Position numbers and translations under genes: made by a program. The notes beneath the pieces were generated by a model. The model ran no database searches and was not told the DNA's origin. It saw only the letters and a list, made by a program, of their open reading frames with translations. A DNA stretch of 36,434 nt from assembly GCA_031181585.1 (NCBI GenBank), contig JAPSKP010000018.1, forward strand, positions 1 to 36,434, written 5' to 3'. Below are positions 33,256 to 36,434 of this stretch, piece by piece. Numbering within the stretch: the stretch's first letter is position 1; the number at the start of each line of letters is the position of its first letter. The DNA is from Lysinibacillus sp. Lineage in GTDB: Bacteria > Bacillota > Bacilli > Bacillales_A > Planococcaceae.

Positions 33256-34248
33256 CTATACTGTTAGTTCAACTGCGTGCGCGATACAGGGAATCGTCTC
33301 CCCCTGCTGATAGGAAAGTGGTGATAACAGAGCACCTGTTGCTACAAGAAGCACTTTTTTATAGCGTCCTGTTCTCATTTGAAGATCGACATAGCTATAG
33401 AACACAGAGGCTGAGCATCCTGCACCGCTTGCTCCTGCCTGGAAGCGTTCATCTTCACCAAAATACTCATCCCCTCCATCCCGGAGAATATCAAGTTCCT
33501 CACTTTTAATGCCATCTTCAGCAAGCATCGCCTTTAATAGCTTAAGACCGATTTTCCCAAGGTCTCCTGTAAAAATAACATCATAATCGCTGATTTTCTG
33601 GTTACGTTTCTTTAAATGGGTAGTAATGGTACTGTAGGCCGCTGGTGCCATTGCTCCACCCATATGAAGCGGATTTTCCTGTCCGTAATCTACTACTTTT
33701 CCTACAGTAGCAGCAGCCATATACGGCATTCCCTCATGATATTTACCAACAAGAGCAAACCCAGCTGCTGTCACTGTCCATTGCGCTGTAGCAGGTTTCT
33801 GCGCACCATAATCGACCGGATAACGGAATTGACGCTCTGTCGCATTATGATGACTACTTGCTCCTGCAATAGCAAAATTGGATGCACCTAGCTCTGTTAA
33901 AAGGCCTGCAATAATAACAGATGAGACAGCTGTAGCACACGCTGCAAACAAGCCAATAAATGAAACGGCAAGCTCTCTTGCCGCAAAACTGGTTGGCGTC
34001 ATTTGATTAACGAGATCCCCGCTTAAAAAGTAATCAATATCTAAATTTTTTACATCTGCTTTTTTTAGAAGAACTTGGCATGCTTCCTGTACAAGCACCA
34101 TTTGTCCTTTTTCATTCGTATTTTCTTGAAACCGTTCATCATCCATAATGGAATCAAAATAGGACTTGAATACACTTCGTTTTTCAAGCGGACCCGTGAC
34201 AGCCGCGCATGCTAAAATTGCGGGCTTCCTCTCAAACACGATTACCAT
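33256..34248 (-). CDS. spoVAD: Stage V sporulation protein AD (dipicolinate-binding)
   Basis: 330-residue soluble protein with a thiolase-like fold. FAACATAVSSVIIAG carries the pseudo-active-site Cys, and ASSHHNATERQFRYP, GGAMAPAAY and QAGASGAGCSASVFYSY are conserved in SpoVAD. SpoVAD binds dipicolinic acid directly on the outer face of the spore inner membrane. It overlaps the end of spoVAC by 7 nt (translational coupling). The length matches the family (about 338). Confidence 0.95.
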   Translation of the reverse strand: MVIVFERKPAILACAAVTGPLEKRSVFKSYFDSIMDDERFQENTNEKGQMVLVQEACQVLLKKADVKNLDIDYFLSGDLVNQMTPTSFAARELAVSFIGLFAACATAVSSVIIAGLLTELGASNFAIAGASSHHNATERQFRYPVDYGAQKPATAQWTVTAAGFALVGKYHEGMPYMAAATVGKVVDYGQENPLHMGGAMAPAAYSTITTHLKKRNQKISDYDVIFTGDLGKIGLKLLKAMLAEDGIKSEELDILRDGGDEYFGEDERFQAGASGAGCSASVFYSYVDLQMRTGRYKKVLLVATGALLSPLSYQQGETIPCIAHAVELTV

Positions 34249-34697
34249 GATACCACCCCAATTGTTACTAAAATAAGTTTAATAAGCGCTACAAAAAACG
34301 CTGACACAACCCCAAATAAAATAACTGATCCGGCTAGCTTGAACATATTGCTGCCGACTCCGAGAACAAACCCTTCTGTACGGCTCTCAATAGCAGCTGA
34401 AATAACGGCGTTACCAAATCCCGAAACCGGCACTGCGCTGCCCGCCCCGGCAAACTGGCCGAGCTTGCGGTACAAACCAAATCCTGTCAACAACATGGCG
34501 ATAAAAATAATGGTCGCCACTGTAGGATTTCCTGCCGTTTGTTCAGTAAAATCAAAGAAAATGATATAAAAGTATGAAATTGCTTGTCCAATTGCGCAAA
34601 TCACTCCCCCTACTAAAAAGGCTTTGAGCATATTCATCGCAACAGGAGGTTTCGGGCTAATTTGCTGTTCGATTGTTTGATAGCGCTGTTCGTTCAT
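34242..34697 (-). CDS. spoVAC: Stage V sporulation protein AC
   Basis: 151-residue membrane protein. The N-terminal cytoplasmic stretch (YQTIEQQISPKPPVAMN) is followed by four or so helices, with GGVICAIGQA and the FAGAGSAVPVSGFGNAV loop that is the family hallmark. SpoVAC acts as a mechanosensitive channel for dipicolinate movement. The gene begins directly after the lipoprotein gene stop; AAGGAGGAAAC precedes the ATG. Confidence 0.95.
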   Translation of the reverse strand: MNEQRYQTIEQQISPKPPVAMNMLKAFLVGGVICAIGQAISYFYIIFFDFTEQTAGNPTVATIIFIAMLLTGFGLYRKLGQFAGAGSAVPVSGFGNAVISAAIESRTEGFVLGVGSNMFKLAGSVILFGVVSAFFVALIKLILVTIGVVSW

Positions 34698-35102
34698 TTA
34701 CGTTTCCTCCTTCGCTAGTTTCCTTAAATCTTCAATTTTTTCGCTTAAATTTTTTGTTTCATTCTTTTCGATAAGCTTTGCTGATTCCCAGTGCAGTTTA
34801 AAATCGGCAGAAACAATTAGTTGTAAGTTCGGATACTCCTTTTTCAACTCTTCTTCCACCTTCTTTTCGATGGATTTCTTTTTGTACTTCTTCCATGGCT
34901 TTACCTGCATTGCAACAAGAAGCTTATCTTCTATAAAAATGACATTGGCATGCTCGATATCCTGTTGCTTATCCAACATTTCCTCGATTCCTTTTTCTTT
35001 CTCGCCATCATATGTAGCATAAAAAGTTGTCAGTTTTTCGTTCGTATTGCCGCATCCCACAAGTAGAAGACAACAGCAGACAATGAGTAGCTTTCCTCTC
35101 AA
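34698..35102 (-). CDS. YhcN/YlaJ-type sporulation lipoprotein
   Basis: 134-residue lipoprotein: short signal peptide (MRGKLLIVCCCLLLVGC, lipobox LVGC) and a YhcN/YlaJ-like domain with IEHANVIFIEDKLLVAMQVKP, then Lys/Glu-rich helices. Such lipoproteins precede spoVAC in the second-type spoVA operons of Bacillales. It is the first gene of the operon behind a sigma-G promoter. The start is TTG 35102, with GGAGGTG 7 nt upstream; no alternative ATG exists nearby. Confidence 0.82.
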   Translation of the reverse strand: MRGKLLIVCCCLLLVGCGNTNEKLTTFYATYDGEKEKGIEEMLDKQQDIEHANVIFIEDKLLVAMQVKPWKKYKKKSIEKKVEEELKKEYPNLQLIVSADFKLHWESAKLIEKNETKNLSEKIEDLRKLAKEET

Positions 35103-35126
35103 TTTCCTGCACCTCCTTTTTGTGCA

Positions 35127-35156
35127 TAGTATCGTCTCTGACAGTAAATTTTATTC
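35127..35156 (-). promoter_or_regulatory. Sigma-G (forespore) promoter of the spoVA operon
   Basis: Minus strand: -35 GAATA (35152-35156, within TGAATA), 18-bp spacer, -10 GATACTA (35127-35133), one base from the CATACTA consensus. The leader is very short, about 18 nt. Confidence 0.75.
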
Positions 35157-35193
35157 AACCGTAGCAATCGCCCTAATCGCTATTGCACACTTT

Positions 35194-35202
35194 CATATTG
35201 TA
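35194..35202 (+). promoter_or_regulatory. Sigma-K type -10 of the cotY/cotZ-like gene
   Basis: CATATTGTA matches CATAnnnTA. The expected AC at -35 is not clear. It lies about 30 nt before the ATG, facing away from the spoVA promoter. Confidence 0.5.
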
Positions 35203-35232
35203 GAAAGAGTTCACAGACAGGGAGGTGAATAT

Positions 35233-35742
35233 ATGGGTTGTGGAAGAGATAGCGTAGGTGGATTTGGCGGCGATAGAGGCTGTGTATGTGAAGTTGTGCG
35301 TGCAATTCTAGATATCCAAAACCAAGCTACTGAAGAGGATTGTCCGACATGTACTACAAACTGCTTCTTAGAACCGCTTGGCGGCATTGTAAGTCCTGCT
35401 CGTAAAGCAGCAGACACACGCGTATTCAAGTTACTAACAAAAACAGGCACACCATTCATGGCACAATTCTCATCAGAATTTTATGAATACTGTACATCTG
35501 TATTCTTCCGTGTAGAAGATATCTTTGATGACTGCTGTGCTACTTTGCGCGTTTTAGTCCCGTTATACGAATACGGTGGTGATGCTGTAAATTTACTATC
35601 TGATTGCGGAACAAAGGTAAACCTTGCAGAATTATGTGAGGTTAACCACTTTGCTGCATCAGACAGCTGTATTACAGTCGACTTAAACTGCTTCTGTGCT
35701 GTACAATGTGTTGCAGACGTAGATCTTAACATTTGTAACTAA
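35233..35742 (+). CDS. CotY/CotZ-family spore coat/crust protein
   Basis: 169-residue Cys-rich protein (about 16 Cys). The N-terminus MGCGRDSVGGFGGDRGCVCEVVRAILDIQ, read in two parts, and CPTCTTNCFLEPLG, followed by TPFMAQFSSEFYEYCTSVFFRVEDI, are conserved in CotY and CotZ, which self-assemble by disulphide cross-links into the outermost spore layer. CotY versus CotZ cannot be decided. The ATG 35233 follows GGGAGGTG; the frame is open further upstream into the spoVA promoter without a site. Confidence 0.92.
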   Translation: MGCGRDSVGGFGGDRGCVCEVVRAILDIQNQATEEDCPTCTTNCFLEPLGGIVSPARKAADTRVFKLLTKTGTPFMAQFSSEFYEYCTSVFFRVEDIFDDCCATLRVLVPLYEYGGDAVNLLSDCGTKVNLAELCEVNHFAASDSCITVDLNCFCAVQCVADVDLNICN

Positions 35743-35759
35743 GCAAAAGAAGTGCAATA

Positions 35760-35796
35760 AAAAAGAGCAGATGCATTATGCATCTGCTCTTTATTT
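35760..35796. terminator. Bidirectional terminator between the cotY/Z gene and the convergent small gene
   Basis: AAAGAGCAGATGCA / TGCATCTGCTCTTT perfect hairpin with a short loop and T-rich/A-rich flanks on both sides. It overlaps the stop codon of the convergent gene. Confidence 0.9.
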
Positions 35797-36081
35797 TGCC
35801 GTAATGTAAGCAATTGATTCAGCCGCCAGCCAAATCTCCTGATTCATCGCGCGGATCAGCACTTCCTCGCCTTTCACTTTCTCGATAATGCCGTTTAATT
35901 GCTCTCCATTTTTTAACTGGAAGTACAATTGTCTCTCTTTATTGACCGGGCGTGCAAAGTATCGAAGCTGATGGAGAATCAGCGAGGGTACTGGCTCCTT
36001 CCTTACATAGATCGATGTACTTTCATCATCGATTTGACGCGCAGGGGGCGGGGTATGAATGTACAATAACGGATACTCCAA
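35791..36081 (-). CDS. Small hypothetical protein, possibly coat-associated (DUF2642-like C-terminus)
   Basis: 96-residue protein. The N-terminus is Pro/Tyr-rich (MEYPLLYIHTPPPARQ). The C-terminal half (YFQLKNGEQLNGIIEKVKG, EEVLIRAMNQEIWLAAESI) looks like a small Sm-like beta barrel, as in DUF2642-type coat-associated proteins, in which a glycine turn is followed by an IPLxxI-like end. The family assignment is tentative. The start is TTG 36081 with AAAGGATG 7 nt upstream. The region upstream contains CATATCGTA and CATAGCATA, both fitting the sigma-K -10, which together with the convergent cotY/Z gene suggests late sporulation expression. Confidence 0.65.
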   Translation of the reverse strand: MEYPLLYIHTPPPARQIDDESTSIYVRKEPVPSLILHQLRYFARPVNKERQLYFQLKNGEQLNGIIEKVKGEEVLIRAMNQEIWLAAESIAYITAK

Positions 36082-36128
36082 CCATCCACATCCTTTTTTC
36101 CTTACGATATGCTATGGAAGCTTCATTG

Positions 36129-36434
36129 CTACATAATTTGACTTAAAAACATGGTTGCAAGCCCAAGGTAAATCATTAAGCTTGTCACATCATTCAATGT
36201 AGTGATGAAGGGACCCGATGCTACTGCCGGATCAATACCCATCTTATGAATCAGGAGTGGAATGAATGACCCTGCAAGCGTCGCCACTAAAATTGAACAA
36301 CTGATAGCTCCACCGACAAGGAGACCCATCACAAGACTATGCTTCCAGAAGTAAATAATCCCTACTACAATGAGGGCACATACAATACCCATTATTAGTC
36401 CAGTCAATAGTTCCCGCATCAGCAGCTTCATCTT
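36129..36434 (-). CDS. mgtE: Magnesium transporter MgtE, C-terminal membrane domain (5' end outside window)
   Basis: The last 101 codons of a longer gene entering from the right edge (frame open, reading ...KMKLLMREL). Three to four membrane helices are present, with GIDPAVASGPFITTLNDVTS, the conserved MgtE pore-helix motif whose Asp binds Mg2+ in the channel. In full-length MgtE this domain follows N and CBS domains, not visible here. The stop is at 36129. Confidence 0.92.
   Translation of the reverse strand, partial: KMKLLMRELLTGLIMGIVCALIVVGIIYFWKHSLVMGLLVGGAISCSILVATLAGSFIPLLIHKMGIDPAVASGPFITTLNDVTSLMIYLGLATMFLSQIM

Noticed and set aside
1-36434. CRISPR array, tRNA/rRNA, intact transposase or prophage
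   Set aside because: No regularly spaced repeats, no tRNA/rRNA-like sequence and no transposase, integrase or phage structural motifs were found in reading both strands.

Overview
This window most likely comes from the chromosome of an endospore-forming, low-GC Bacillota. The closest fit is the Planococcaceae (Lysinibacillus/Solibacillus-like). Evidence for this: spore genes throughout (CotD, CotY/CotZ, SpoVAC/AD/AEb, SpoVIF, YjcZ and a GerA-type receptor), strong AGGAGG ribosome sites, frequent TTG/GTG starts, an S-layer-homology (SLH) surface protein, and the yjcH-yjcG-yjcF cluster next to spoVIF as in Bacillus. The genus is inferred from gene content only.

Left part (1-14.7 kb): a truncated TrkH/KtrB-type K+ transporter; a TerC-family metal exporter behind a yybP-ykoY (Mn2+) riboswitch with its own promoter; a decayed SDR pseudogene; a SwrC/AcrB-type RND pump; release factor 3 (prfC); a VanZ protein; a stand-alone murE coupled to an M42 aminopeptidase; an orphan PAS-histidine kinase; and an aldehyde dehydrogenase with a palindrome inside its promoter. 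The murE/prfC/terC neighbourhood recalls Staphylococcus, where the L-lysine-adding MurE lies outside the division cluster.

Middle (14.8-17.6 kb): a 49-residue microprotein behind a sigma-B-like promoter, a membrane-anchored hypothetical protein, an orphan RloB-family TOPRIM protein, about 700 bp of apparently non-coding DNA, and cotD with a clear sigma-K promoter.

Haem/iron locus (17.7-24.7 kb, all minus strand): an IsdC-like NEAT protein with an NPETS sorting signal, a three-NEAT plus three-SLH surface protein, an IsdE-like lipoprotein, a FecCD permease, an ATPase, sortase B, and an EfeO/EfeM-like lipoprotein. Together they form a wall-to-membrane haem relay. Haem would be captured at the S-layer (SLH-NEAT), passed through the sortase-B-anchored NEAT protein to the lipoprotein, and imported by the ABC transporter. 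The second NEAT domain of the SLH protein carries HxxxY instead of the usual YxxxY, and the EfeO-like protein has lost the His of HxxE.

Right part (25-36.4 kb): a three-gene GerA-type germinant receptor operon with a sigma-G-like promoter; a secreted or anchored thermonuclease; a PgpA/YutG-family protein; yjcH-yjcG-yjcF; and convergently spoVIF, a YjcZ-type small protein and a lipoprotein-spoVAC-spoVAD-spoVAEb operon with a sigma-G promoter. That promoter lies back-to-back with a sigma-K-type promoter of a CotY/CotZ gene. A small coat-like hypothetical protein and the C-terminus of an MgtE Mg2+ transporter close the window. No tRNA, rRNA, CRISPR array, intact insertion sequence or prophage was seen.
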